Part shown: positions 1 to 7,904 of the stretch, in pieces
Layout: each line of letters begins with the position of its first letter
How positions within the stretch are numbered: the stretch's first letter is position 1
Assembly (NCBI GenBank): GCA_041743125.1
Contig: JBGTNK010000231.1
Coordinates: 1-47,707 of the forward strand
DNA from: Terrimonas_B sp041743125
GTDB taxonomy: Bacteria; Bacteroidota; Bacteroidia; Chitinophagales; Chitinophagaceae
Direction: 5' to 3'
DNA: 47,707 bases
Made by a program: the position numbers and the translations under genes
Notes under the pieces: generated by a model
The model's input: the letters and a program-made list of their open reading frames with translations, nothing else
Told to the model about the DNA's origin: nothing
Databases searched by the model: none

Positions 1-82
1 TATTCGAAATTTCCTGAAGAGGTTCGACAAGGATCCCCCTGTGGGGAACGCCTCAAGGGTATAATAATTAATACTGGGTAAA
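1..82 (+). promoter_or_regulatory. Leader of rpmI, possible L20-type autoregulatory region
   Basis: This stretch precedes rpmI and contains a short GC hairpin at 34-47 (TCCCC / GGGGA around a CTGT loop). Just before the rpmI start, bases 71-81 (ATACTGGGTAA) are perfectly complementary to 355-365 (TTACCCAGTAT) in the rpmI-rplT spacer. In other bacteria ribosomal protein L20 represses its own operon through RNA structure near the rpmI start, so a regulatory fold is plausible here; that is inference. Two frames are open from base 1, but I could not recognise the end of infC in either. Confidence 0.4.
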
Positions 83-280
83 ATGCCTAAAGTAAAAACA
101 AATTCCAGCGCCAAAAAACGCTTTAAAGTAACGGCCACTGGAAAGATCATGCATCAAAAAGCATTCAAAAGACACATCCTCACTAAAAAATCAAAAAAAC
201 GTAAACGAAACATGAGATTAGATGGAACTGTTTCCAAATCACACGTGGATTTTGTAAAACGTTTGTTACGTCTTAAATAA
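83..280 (+). CDS. rpmI: Large ribosomal subunit protein bL35
   Basis: A 65-residue, very basic protein of normal L35 length. It begins MPKVKTNSSAKKRFKVTATG and carries the family's HILTKKSKKRKRN stretch around residues 31-43. L35 is a small protein of the 50S subunit. The ATG at 83 lacks a Shine-Dalgarno sequence, as is usual in Bacteroidota. rplT follows after 107 bases in the conserved rpmI-rplT order, which supports one transcript ending at the hairpin after rplT. The start region can pair with the spacer before rplT, a possible translational control. Confidence 0.97.
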   Translation: MPKVKTNSSAKKRFKVTATGKIMHQKAFKRHILTKKSKKRKRNMRLDGTVSKSHVDFVKRLLRLK

Positions 281-354
281 TTTGATGCTAAGCAATGGAA
301 TTATCATCAGAAGATTCCGCTGTTTCTAAAAAAAATTGATAAATCTGTCAGTAG

Positions 355-365
355 TTACCCAGTAT
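355..365 (+). promoter_or_regulatory. Segment complementary to the rpmI start region
   Basis: TTACCCAGTAT here is the exact reverse complement of 71-81, which ends one base before the rpmI ATG. In the transcript an 11-bp long-range helix could form and cover the rpmI ribosome-loading site. The sequence match is seen; the regulatory role is inferred by analogy with L20 autoregulation. Confidence 0.4.
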
Positions 366-387
366 CACTGGCATTAAACTTAAAAAT

Positions 388-732
388 ATGCCTCGCTCTA
401 AAAACGCTGTAGCCTCAAAAGCTCGCCGCAAAAAAATATTAAAACAAGCTAAAGGTTTTTATGGTAAACGTAAAAACGTATTGACGGTTGCTAAGAACGT
501 AGTTGAAAAAGGAATGACTTACATGTTTGTAGGTCGTAAATTGAAAAAGAGAGAATACCGCACTTTATGGATTGCCCGCATAAATGCGGCTGTACGTGCA
601 GAAGGAATGACCTATTCTGAATTTATCAACAAATTGAATAAAAAGGGAATCGGATTGGATCGTAAAATATTAGCCGACCTTGCCATGAATAATCCTGAAA
701 CATTTAAGAGTATTATAGACCAGGTGAAATAA
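388..732 (+). CDS. rplT: Large ribosomal subunit protein bL20
   Basis: A 114-residue basic protein matching bL20 in length and sequence, starting MPRSKNAVASKARRKKILKQ and containing GFYGKRKN and the YRTLWIARINAAVR segment around residues 57-70. L20 binds 23S rRNA early in 50S assembly and in several bacteria also represses its own operon by binding mRNA. It is the second gene after rpmI, and a strong intrinsic terminator lies 15 bases past the stop, so the operon ends here. Confidence 0.98.
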   Translation: MPRSKNAVASKARRKKILKQAKGFYGKRKNVLTVAKNVVEKGMTYMFVGRKLKKREYRTLWIARINAAVRAEGMTYSEFINKLNKKGIGLDRKILADLAMNNPETFKSIIDQVK

Positions 733-747
733 ACTTTTTAATAATAT

Positions 748-790
748 AAAAAAAGCCGTTTCTTTTTATTAAGAAGTGGCTTTTTTTTTC
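748..790 (+). terminator. Rho-independent terminator of rpmI-rplT
   Basis: An A7-GCC arm (748-757) pairs with GGC-T7 (778-787). The stem continues inward through two wobble pairs to TTCTT/AAGAA (760-764 with 771-775) around a six-base loop, and ends in a run of T. Confidence 0.9.
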
Positions 791-1069
791 CGCCACACTT
801 ACCACATTTCTTTCAGGATAGAGTCTATTTCGTAATAAATGCAAATTTTATTTGCCACATAATTTGTTCAGGGGCAAATGTGGTTATTCTCCCAATGTAT
901 ATTGGTTTTTTTCCTTAACTATCAACGATAGTTTTACTGGTTTAGATCAAAAAAAGATTAAAAGTCTTTCATTTTTGAATTTTTGGCCTTAGGTTTATAT
1001 AGTTACATTTTCAGGTTTTGTTTAATAATAAGAGCCAAAAATTAATTCGATAATCCAAAATCCTTCCAC
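791..1069. other. Intergenic region with possible promoter
   Basis: AT-rich spacer without a convincing gene. A weak Bacteroidota-type promoter for the downstream lipoprotein can be proposed: TTTG at 982-985, 18 bases, then TACATTTT at 1004-1011 (one mismatch to TAnnTTTG). Short inverted segments (ACCACATTT near 801 and AAATGTGGT near 877) are probably chance. Confidence 0.3.
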
Positions 1070-1690
1070 ATGAAAAATTTTATTAATGCAATAGTCGTAA
1101 TCCTGGTTACAGTTTCTTTTGCATCCTGCCAGCGGAATTCGCAGGAAGCTACTTTTAGTCCTGCAGAAAGCAACCTGCCGTCGAGTGCACTAAATTCTGG
1201 GCTTTCGTCAAAGCCAGCCCCGGCACCTGCTGTTTGTAATCCCAATGTTTATTCAATCACTCTTGAAAGTCACTCCCCGGTAAATGCAAACTGGGAATGG
1301 GTTTGGAGCGTAAAAAATACAAATCCAGGAAACGGTAAAAATGGTACTGTACAGGATCTTAGCCATTGGGGAATGCAACTGGCCTCTTGTGCCGACATCA
1401 ATTCGATAATCAGCGCAGCCTATAGTGTTGATGGTCTTACATGGAATTATTTTACACCTTCTTATAGATCCGATCCAAGCCAGGCTTGTTTGACTGTCCC
1501 CGTATTGAAGTTTGATTTTGGTACATCCGGAAATGCAAAAACTTATTACCGGCTTGTTGTAAATGAAAATTTTACTGTGGGTACGGTTCAGGGCTATTAC
1601 AAATCTGGTTCTAATACGGGATGTTGCACTTTTTATTTTAATGGCATAGCTGGATGCGGAGGTCCGGTTGAGATAGAAATAGTGGAATAA
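1070..1690 (+). CDS. Secreted lipoprotein of unknown function
   Basis: I do not recognise the family. The 206-residue protein has a type II signal peptide: MKNFINAIVVILVTVSFASC, with the lipobox cysteine at residue 20, so it should be anchored in the envelope. The mature part is rich in Ser, Asn, Gly and aromatic residues and has several further cysteines (including the pair in GCCTFYFNG near residue 185), which suggests a disulfide-stabilised beta fold. It stands alone, converging on the aspartate kinase gene with 31 bases between the stops. Lipoprotein status is well supported; function is unknown. Confidence 0.75.
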   Translation: MKNFINAIVVILVTVSFASCQRNSQEATFSPAESNLPSSALNSGLSSKPAPAPAVCNPNVYSITLESHSPVNANWEWVWSVKNTNPGNGKNGTVQDLSHWGMQLASCADINSIISAAYSVDGLTWNYFTPSYRSDPSQACLTVPVLKFDFGTSGNAKTYYRLVVNENFTVGTVQGYYKSGSNTGCCTFYFNGIAGCGGPVEIEIVE

Positions 1691-1721
1691 TATTTTTCTT
1701 TTGCTTTATTATCCTCCATCC

Positions 1722-2987
1722 TTAATTTGACATCAAGACCTGGATCGTTTCAGGTGTTTGTTGTCGAAGAAGGATGGATTTTTTATTTATCATGGAATTA
1801 ATAATGCCATCATTATAATGCCGGATAGTTAAAAGTGACAGGTCTTTTTTTAAGGATACATTAAATATGACCGATGCCTCTAATGCCAGCTTTTCAATTT
1901 TTTCGGAATGATCATCTAATACACAAACAAAACTGATGGCGCCATTTTGTGTAAGGGTAGGTTTTAATTTCAATTCTTCAAACAGGTTATATAATTGTCC
2001 AACATGATGCTCGCCTACAAATGAAAAATCTTTAGCAATCATTTCAATCATTACCTGGTTTTCTTTTATAACTATGATCGGCGGAAGATGTTTTAATTTC
2101 TGGGCATGAATGGCAGTACCGGGTAATGAAGGATCAAGGAAGCTTTTAACAAATAGTGGGATGCCTTTGTTTTGTAATGGCTTTATGGTTTTTGGATGGA
2201 TAACCTGTGCGCCGTAATAGGCCATTTCAATGACTTCTTTATAATTTAACTCGTATATAGGAATGGCATCGGGAAATTTTTTTGGATCAGCATTCATTAC
2301 ACTTTCTACATCCTTCCAGATCGTTTGGTTTTCCGCATCCAGCATGTTCGCAAAAACGGCTGCTGAATAATCGCTGCCTTCTCTCCCAAGCGTAGTGCTT
2401 TCATTTTCATCGGTGGCGCCAATAAATCCCTGGGTCAGCACGATGGCTGGCCCTTGAAGAATGGGAACGACTATATCATTGACCCGGGATTGGGTATAGT
2501 CCCAGTCTATAGTGGCATCCTGGAAATTGTTATCCGTGCGGATAATATCTCTTACGTCGATCCATTTATTCAAGACACCGGTTTCATTCAGGTAATGGCT
2601 GACGATAGAAGTGGATAACAATTCTCCAACGCAAACTACCTGGTCGTAATAATATTCATGTGCCCTAACAGGATTATCATGCAGCAACCATTCTACTTCA
2701 GTAAAGAAATCGTTTAATTGTTTTTCGCAGGCAACAGCTTGGGTTACCAATAAATACCTGGCCGTGGTAAGATGTTGTTGTTTTACTTGTTCAAAAAGTT
2801 GAAGAGCATTTTCTTTTTTATTTTCATAAAAAGCCTCTACCACCTTTTCCAGTGCATTGGTGGTTTTACCCATCGCGGATATTACCACCAATAATTTTTC
2901 GCCAGTATACTGCCGGAGTATTTCACCTACCATTTTGATTCTATCAACGCTATTAACAGAAACACCTCCAAATTTGAAAACCTTCAT
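1722..2987 (-). CDS. lysC: Aspartate kinase (monofunctional)
   Basis: Phosphorylates L-aspartate, the first step towards lysine, threonine, methionine and diaminopimelate. The 421-residue protein has the N-terminal KFGGVSV motif (residues 5-11) and the aspartokinase segments LTQGFIGA and GREGSDYSAAVFA near residues 185-215. About 120 C-terminal residues remain for ACT-type regulatory domains. There is no fused homoserine dehydrogenase. It is divergent from fbp across a 136-base spacer; an aspartate kinase / acetyltransferase / fbp neighbourhood is, as I recall, common in Bacteroidota. Which amino acid inhibits it cannot be told from sequence. Confidence 0.93.
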   Translation of the reverse strand: MKVFKFGGVSVNSVDRIKMVGEILRQYTGEKLLVVISAMGKTTNALEKVVEAFYENKKENALQLFEQVKQQHLTTARYLLVTQAVACEKQLNDFFTEVEWLLHDNPVRAHEYYYDQVVCVGELLSTSIVSHYLNETGVLNKWIDVRDIIRTDNNFQDATIDWDYTQSRVNDIVVPILQGPAIVLTQGFIGATDENESTTLGREGSDYSAAVFANMLDAENQTIWKDVESVMNADPKKFPDAIPIYELNYKEVIEMAYYGAQVIHPKTIKPLQNKGIPLFVKSFLDPSLPGTAIHAQKLKHLPPIIVIKENQVMIEMIAKDFSFVGEHHVGQLYNLFEELKLKPTLTQNGAISFVCVLDDHSEKIEKLALEASVIFNVSLKKDLSLLTIRHYNDGIINSMINKKSILLRQQTPETIQVLMSN

Positions 2988-3095
2988 AAATGCCTGGATA
3001 ATTGATTGACTTAACAGCCCGCAAATGTCGTTAAAAACTTAGTTTGTTTTGTCATCATTACTTTCTTAATACATTCTTCTTTCCTGAATCCCCCT

Positions 3096-3103
3096 TATTT
3101 TTG
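3096..3103 (+). promoter_or_regulatory. Bacteroidota -7 element for fbp
   Basis: TATTTTTG is a perfect match to the TAnnTTTG -7 consensus of Bacteroidota, 20 bases before the fbp ATG. No good -33 TTTG lies at the usual distance. The predicted leader would be about 15 bases. Confidence 0.45.
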
Positions 3104-3123
3104 TTTAATTACAAAATATCTTT

Positions 3124-4128
3124 ATGAATTTTGATCGAAAAATTCTTACACTGGATGAGTTTACCATTCAGCAGCTGCGCAATTTTCCGCATGCTACCGG
3201 TGAATTAAGTAGTTTATTGCGAGATCTTGGGCTGGCTGCCAAAAGAGTAAATGTTGAGGTAAATAAAGCCGGGCTGGTAGATATATTGGGTGATGCAGGA
3301 AACATAAATGTGCAGGGGGAGGATGTTAAAAAACTCGATGTTTTTGCAAACGATCAGTTTACCGGGGTGTTGCAGCACGGCATCAGTTGCGCCGGCATTG
3401 CCAGTGAAGAGTTAGATGATTATGTTGCTTTTGATGATGCGGTTAGTAAAAATTCAAAATACGTCTGTTTATTTGATCCGTTAGATGGCAGCGGCAACAT
3501 TGACGTTAACGTTTCTATCGGGACAATTTTTGGAGTTTACCGCCGGGTAACGCCACAAGGGACCATTGCTCTTAAGGAGGATTTTTTACAAACAGGATTG
3601 AAGCAGGTAGCCGCAGGCTATGTTGTCTATGGATCATCTACCATGTTGGTATACGCAACCAGGCGGGGTGTAAACGGTTTCACATTGGATCCTTCCATTG
3701 GTGAATGGACGCTCAGCCACCCTGATATTAAATGCCCCCCCAATGGGAAAATTTATTCAGTTAACCATGGCAATTTTTTTCAGTATGAAGAATCAGTGAG
3801 AAATTATATTGATTCCTGCCAGAAGAAAGATAAAACGAACGGAGGACCCTATACCCAACGCTATATCGGAAGCATGGTTTCTGATGTGCACCGAAACCTG
3901 ATAAAAGGTGGCATTTTTATGTATCCCGGTACTATAGACAAACCCAATGGAAAATTGCGTTTGTTGTATGAATGCAATCCGTTTGCATTTATTGTTGAAG
4001 TAGCCGGTGGTAAAGCCACAAACGGCAAGGAGCGCATACTCAATATTCAGCCTGCCGAATTGCACCAGAGAACTCCTATGTTTATTGGAAGTAAGGAGAT
4101 GATGGAAGAATTAGAAACCTGTTTGTAG
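3124..4128 (+). CDS. fbp: Class 1 fructose-1,6-bisphosphatase
   Basis: Hydrolyses fructose 1,6-bisphosphate to fructose 6-phosphate in gluconeogenesis, in the cytoplasm with Mg2+. At 334 residues it has normal class 1 length. The metal-binding DPLDGSGNIDVNVSIGTIFG motif lies near residues 119-138. The sugar-phosphate binding part (MYPGTIDKPNGKLRLLYECN, then VEVAGGKATNG) lies in the last quarter. It is divergent from aspartate kinase, with a perfect -7 element 20 bases upstream. I see nothing abnormal in the sequence. Confidence 0.97.
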   Translation: MNFDRKILTLDEFTIQQLRNFPHATGELSSLLRDLGLAAKRVNVEVNKAGLVDILGDAGNINVQGEDVKKLDVFANDQFTGVLQHGISCAGIASEELDDYVAFDDAVSKNSKYVCLFDPLDGSGNIDVNVSIGTIFGVYRRVTPQGTIALKEDFLQTGLKQVAAGYVVYGSSTMLVYATRRGVNGFTLDPSIGEWTLSHPDIKCPPNGKIYSVNHGNFFQYEESVRNYIDSCQKKDKTNGGPYTQRYIGSMVSDVHRNLIKGGIFMYPGTIDKPNGKLRLLYECNPFAFIVEVAGGKATNGKERILNIQPAELHQRTPMFIGSKEMMEELETCL

Positions 4129-4248
4129 GGTAAATAAGAACAAAAGGTTAATATGACTTTTTGACGAATAGAAGAATTGATTATTTGGAAACACCTGCCT
4201 ATTTTTTAAAAAACAGCGGAAAGTCTAGCAAGGCAACATAATATCGTT

Positions 4249-4713
4249 ATGGGTGAGGATATAAAAATAATCGAATACCGTAAAGAATTCCACGAAGATT
4301 TCAAGAAGCTAAACCTTGAATGGTTGGATCAATATCATCTCACAGAATCACACGACCTGTTAATATTGGATGATCCACAAGCTACAATTCTGGACAGCGG
4401 AGGATTTATCTGGCTGGCCACTTTTGAAAATTCAATTATTGGTACAGCGGCATTAATAAAAGAAAAAGAAGAAAAATTTGAACTGGCTAAAATGGCAGTG
4501 ACGGCAAAATACCGGGGCAGGGGTATCAGTAAGCTATTATTAGAAGCCTGCCTTACAAAGGCAAGGGAAATGGGTGCTAAAACACTCACTCTTGTCTCAA
4601 ATCATCAACTTAATTCAGCGTTGAAGTTGTATGAAAAATATGGATTTTACTATATCGACATCGGGGATTCCCCTTTTAAAACTGCGGATATAAAAATGCA
4701 ACTCAGATTATAG
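4249..4713 (+). CDS. GNAT-family N-acetyltransferase
   Basis: A 154-residue GNAT-fold enzyme that would transfer an acyl group from acyl-CoA to an amine. The acetyl-CoA pyrophosphate loop RGRGISKLLLEACL is at about residues 88-101, preceded by the beta strand FELAKMAV. The typical ALKLYEKYGF near residues 125-134 forms the end of the fold. The substrate cannot be read from sequence. It follows fbp in the same direction after 120 bases. A fully conserved catalytic residue is not obvious, which is normal for the family. Confidence 0.85.
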   Translation: MGEDIKIIEYRKEFHEDFKKLNLEWLDQYHLTESHDLLILDDPQATILDSGGFIWLATFENSIIGTAALIKEKEEKFELAKMAVTAKYRGRGISKLLLEACLTKAREMGAKTLTLVSNHQLNSALKLYEKYGFYYIDIGDSPFKTADIKMQLRL

Positions 4714-4803
4714 TTTTATTTATTATTAAAAATTTACAAACTTCACATTCGCTAGATTGTTGGTATAAATCTTGCCTTTCCCATAAAACAAATTATACCC
4801 TAA

Positions 4804-5256
4804 ATGAAAAGAGACTATTTTCTATCCCTTCTATGTTTTTCTATTTTCATTTGCCTAACTGCTTTTGCTCCTGCCTCAGATACAAATCTTGTTGAAGATG
4901 TTTTGTCCCAAACAAATAAATTCAGAAGGTCCAAAGGCCTTCCGGTATTGATAATCCGTAAAGAATTGAATGAAATTGCTCAAAAGCATAGTTCAGATAT
5001 GGCCCGTGGCAGGGTAGGTTTTGGCCATAGCGGGTTTGATAAAAGATATTCGCAAGCCAGGAAAAAAATAAAATTCCTAAATCATTTTGCTGAAAACGTA
5101 GCCTACGGAGCTACCTCCGGAAAGCATGTCGTTACGATGTGGAGAAATTCAGCGGGACACCGGCGCAATATGCTTGGACATTTCAAATACATTGGAATTG
5201 GAACGGCAAAGGACAGACGCGGACGAATTTTTTATACGCAGGTGTTTGGCAGATAA
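4804..5256 (+). CDS. Secreted CAP-domain (SCP/PR-1-like) protein
   Basis: A 150-residue exported protein. Residues 1-25 form a hydrophobic signal peptide ending near AFAPAS, followed by a single CAP domain. Signature parts are NKFRRSKGLPVL, AQKHSSDMARG, the first conserved His in GFGHSGF, then HFAENVAYG and MWRNSAGHRRNML with the second conserved His. These residues form the CAP cavity. Bacterial single-domain CAP proteins are common and mostly of unknown role. It sits alone between the acetyltransferase and the ABC ATPase. Confidence 0.88.
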   Translation: MKRDYFLSLLCFSIFICLTAFAPASDTNLVEDVLSQTNKFRRSKGLPVLIIRKELNEIAQKHSSDMARGRVGFGHSGFDKRYSQARKKIKFLNHFAENVAYGATSGKHVVTMWRNSAGHRRNMLGHFKYIGIGTAKDRRGRIFYTQVFGR

Positions 5257-5400
5257 TCTTTCTCTTCTTTTTGTCAACCAGAAAATAGAATAGTATACAG
5301 GCACTAAAATGTTTTTTCTATTCAACCGATTTTTCTCTGCCAGAATTAGTGAATTGAAGCTTAACTGCCAGCCAATTTTTTTGCCGTAAATTGCTGCCTC

Positions 5401-6165
5401 ATGCAGCAAAATATTATTATTTCCGTCAAGGATCTTGTAAAAAATTACGACAACTTTCACGCAATTAAAGGAATTTCATTTGATGTTAAAGAGGGAGAAA
5501 TTTTTGGTTTATTGGGGCCTAATGGTGCCGGTAAATCAACTACGCTGGAAATTATTGAAACATTGCGGGAGAAAACGAGCGGGGAGGTTATTGTTGATGG
5601 ATTGAATCTTGATAAACAACCGGGGGAAATAAAGAAAATTATTGGTGTGCAATTGCAGAGCAGTGGTTATTATCCCGGCCTGAACCTGGTACAATTAATC
5701 GAACTTTTTTGTGGCTTGTATAATCGGGATGTTTCCCCTATGGAATTACTTGATATGGTAAACCTGAAGGACAAAGCCAAAGCAAAATTTAAGGATCTGA
5801 GTGGGGGACAGAAGCAACGATTTTCAGTTGCCACCACGCTTATCAATCAGCCCAGGATTATATTTTTAGATGAACCCACTACTGGTTTGGATCCACAGGC
5901 AAGAAGAAGCTTATGGGAACTGATAAAGGATATACGATTAAAAGGCACCACTGTAATTATCACTACCCATTATATGGACGAGGCGGAATATCTTTGCGAC
6001 AGGATTGCCATTATTGATGCCGGAAAAATAATCGCCCTGGATTCACCCGACAGTATGATAGATAAATTAGTGGCTTCAGGGTTTGAACGGCCTAAGGAGG
6101 TAAAAAAGGCAAACATGGAAGACGTATTCATACAATTAACCGGGCATGCGTTGCGTGAACTTTAA
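5401..6165 (+). CDS. ABC transporter ATP-binding protein (DrrA/CcmA-like class)
   Basis: A 254-residue ATPase subunit with Walker A GPNGAGKST (residues 39-47), signature LSGGQKQR, Walker B IIFLDEPTTGLDP and the H-loop motif THYMDEAE. This pattern fits the DrrA/NatA-like exporter class. No membrane permease is adjacent: the next gene is an FKBP isomerase. The partner must therefore be elsewhere or lost, and the substrate is unknown. The ATG at 5401 gives a normal N-terminus. Confidence 0.93.
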   Translation: MQQNIIISVKDLVKNYDNFHAIKGISFDVKEGEIFGLLGPNGAGKSTTLEIIETLREKTSGEVIVDGLNLDKQPGEIKKIIGVQLQSSGYYPGLNLVQLIELFCGLYNRDVSPMELLDMVNLKDKAKAKFKDLSGGQKQRFSVATTLINQPRIIFLDEPTTGLDPQARRSLWELIKDIRLKGTTVIITTHYMDEAEYLCDRIAIIDAGKIIALDSPDSMIDKLVASGFERPKEVKKANMEDVFIQLTGHALREL

Positions 6166-6245
6166 AATTGTAATAATTTAAAAAAACAGAATACCTGCCA
6201 TTTCATTACCTGCCTCTTTAAAGGTTAAAAAAATAAAATTCAAAT

Positions 6246-6647
6246 ATGAGTAGCATTAAATCACAAAAGGAAGCCGGAGAAACATTTTTACAGGAAAATA
6301 AAAATAAACCGGGTGTGGTGTCTTTACCAGAAGGTTTGCAATATGAAATATTGAAAGAAGGCACTGGTGAAAAACCAGCTATTTCTGATTCTATAAAAGC
6401 GCATTATAAAGGTGCGTTGCTAGATGGGACGGAGTTTGATAGTTCATTTAAACGAAATCAACCTTTTTCCGCACCCCTTCGCTCCCTAATTAAAGGATGG
6501 CAAATTGCCATTCCTTTGATGAATGAAGGAAGCCACTGGCGATTATGGATTCCTTCTGATCTTGCTTACGGCGACAGGGGGGCGGGGAGTGATATTCCAG
6601 GCGGGGCTACGCTTATGTTTGAAGTAGAACTATTACAAATATTATAA
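6246..6647 (+). CDS. FKBP-type peptidyl-prolyl isomerase (cytoplasmic)
   Basis: Catalyses cis-trans isomerisation of Xaa-Pro bonds. The 133-residue protein has a short N-terminal part (residues 1-35) and one FKBP domain: VSLPEGLQYEILKEGTG, then YKGALLDGTEFDSSF, and the closing LAYGDRGAGSDIPGGATLMFEVELL. There is no signal peptide or lipobox, so it should be cytoplasmic, unlike many exported FKBPs of the phylum. It is 10 bases ahead of the DinB-family gene and probably cotranscribed with it. Confidence 0.93.
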   Translation: MSSIKSQKEAGETFLQENKNKPGVVSLPEGLQYEILKEGTGEKPAISDSIKAHYKGALLDGTEFDSSFKRNQPFSAPLRSLIKGWQIAIPLMNEGSHWRLWIPSDLAYGDRGAGSDIPGGATLMFEVELLQIL

Positions 6648-6657
6648 TAATGCCAGG

Positions 6658-7194
6658 ATGCCAACATTAATTGACGCCCGCTATCCGATCGGGACATATG
6701 AAGCACAACCTTTTTCAATAGAAAAAAAGGTAGAGTGGCTGGCAGATATTAAATTTCTACCGCTTGCTTTGGAAAATTCAATTCTGAACCTGGATGAGGA
6801 GCAATTGCATACGCCTTACCGGGATGATGGCTGGACAGTTCATCAACTGATTCATCATGTAGCTGACAGCCATATAAACGCTTATTGTCGTTTTAAGCTG
6901 GCGCTAACAGAAGAAAATCCAACTATAAAGCCTTACCAGGAAAAACTTTGGGCTGAAATGAATGATGTTCAGAAACTCCCTGTCAATATTTCACTAACAT
7001 TATTACATGCTCTACATAGCCGCTGGTACGAATCTTTGAAATATGTAAAAGATGATGATTGGAATAACCGGACTGTTTTTCATCCGGAGCATAAAAAAAC
7101 AATTCGCCTTTGGTTCCTGCTTGGTATGTATGCCTGGCATGGTAAACACCACGTAGCGCATATAACTTCCTTGCGCAAAAAAAAGGGATGGTAA
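6658..7194 (+). CDS. DinB/YfiT-family metal-dependent protein, possible bacillithiol transferase
   Basis: A 178-residue four-helix DinB-superfamily protein of the YfiT type. Metal-binding histidines are visible: TVHQLIHHVADSH (His62, 66, 67, 72) and the C-terminal HGKHHVAH cluster (His161-168). YfiT-like (BstA) proteins can transfer the thiol bacillithiol to electrophiles. A bacillithiol synthesis gene (bshB1) is found at 20.6-21.4 kb, so that role fits but is inferred. It starts 10 bases after the FKBP stop. Confidence 0.8.
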   Translation: MPTLIDARYPIGTYEAQPFSIEKKVEWLADIKFLPLALENSILNLDEEQLHTPYRDDGWTVHQLIHHVADSHINAYCRFKLALTEENPTIKPYQEKLWAEMNDVQKLPVNISLTLLHALHSRWYESLKYVKDDDWNNRTVFHPEHKKTIRLWFLLGMYAWHGKHHVAHITSLRKKKGW

Positions 7195-7265
7195 CATCTA
7201 CCACGGTTTAGGAAATAATAATTCAGTAAGCACACGTACACACAAATTAAAAATTCAGTTATCAA

Positions 7266-7805
7266 ATGAATTGGAAAATCCTTTCTTCCGAATACCTTTT
7301 TAATGATCTCTGGTTTAAAGTGCGCAAGGATAAATGTATAACACCGCAGGGAAAAATCGTAGATCCTTATTACGTTTACGAATTTCCTACCTGGGTTACA
7401 GCAGTTGCTCTTACAGAAGACGGAAAGGTGATTCTGGAGAGGCAGTACAGGCATGCTTTGGGAGAAACCTGTATAGAAATACCCGGTGGGTGTGTGGATG
7501 ATACGGATAAAGATCTTGAAGAAGCAATCAGTCGTGAATTATTGGAAGAAACCGGATATAGGTTTTCTTCGTATGAATATTTAGGAAAAATATCAGCCAA
7601 CCCTTCTACCAACAGTAACCTTATGCATATGTTCCTGGCAAAAGGCGGAAAAAAAATTGCATCACAAGAATTGGATCACAATGAAGAAATAGAAATAGAC
7701 CTGGTATCTGTGGAAGAGTTAAAAACACTTATCAGGCAAAATAAAATTGTTCAGGCTATGCATGTTACATGTATCATGTATGCTTTAGACAGATTGGATA
7801 GCTGA
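7266..7805 (+). CDS. Nudix hydrolase, ADP-ribose/ADP-sugar pyrophosphatase-like
   Basis: A 179-residue Nudix protein that probably cleaves a nucleoside diphosphate linked to another moiety. The box is GGCVDD...SRELLEETGY, about residues 75-99. The RELLEETGY core that holds the metal is intact. The first half is one residue longer than the G-x5-E-x7-REUxEExGU consensus, placing Asp/Lys where the first Glu is expected. The N-terminal NDLWFKVRKDKC-like region resembles ADP-ribose pyrophosphatases. It is convergent with folC. Confidence 0.88.
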   Translation: MNWKILSSEYLFNDLWFKVRKDKCITPQGKIVDPYYVYEFPTWVTAVALTEDGKVILERQYRHALGETCIEIPGGCVDDTDKDLEEAISRELLEETGYRFSSYEYLGKISANPSTNSNLMHMFLAKGGKKIASQELDHNEEIEIDLVSVEELKTLIRQNKIVQAMHVTCIMYALDRLDS

Positions 7806-7904
7806 TCTTCACAACAAAATTAGCTTACTATTATTGGAGCTCTTTCACTTAACGTAGTATAACTGCCAGGCCATATCGAAGAGATTATTATATACGGTGT
7901 GAGT

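Noticed and set aside
1..63. Frames open from base 1, possibly the end of infC
   Set aside because: Neither open frame ends like an IF3 C-terminus that I can recognise.
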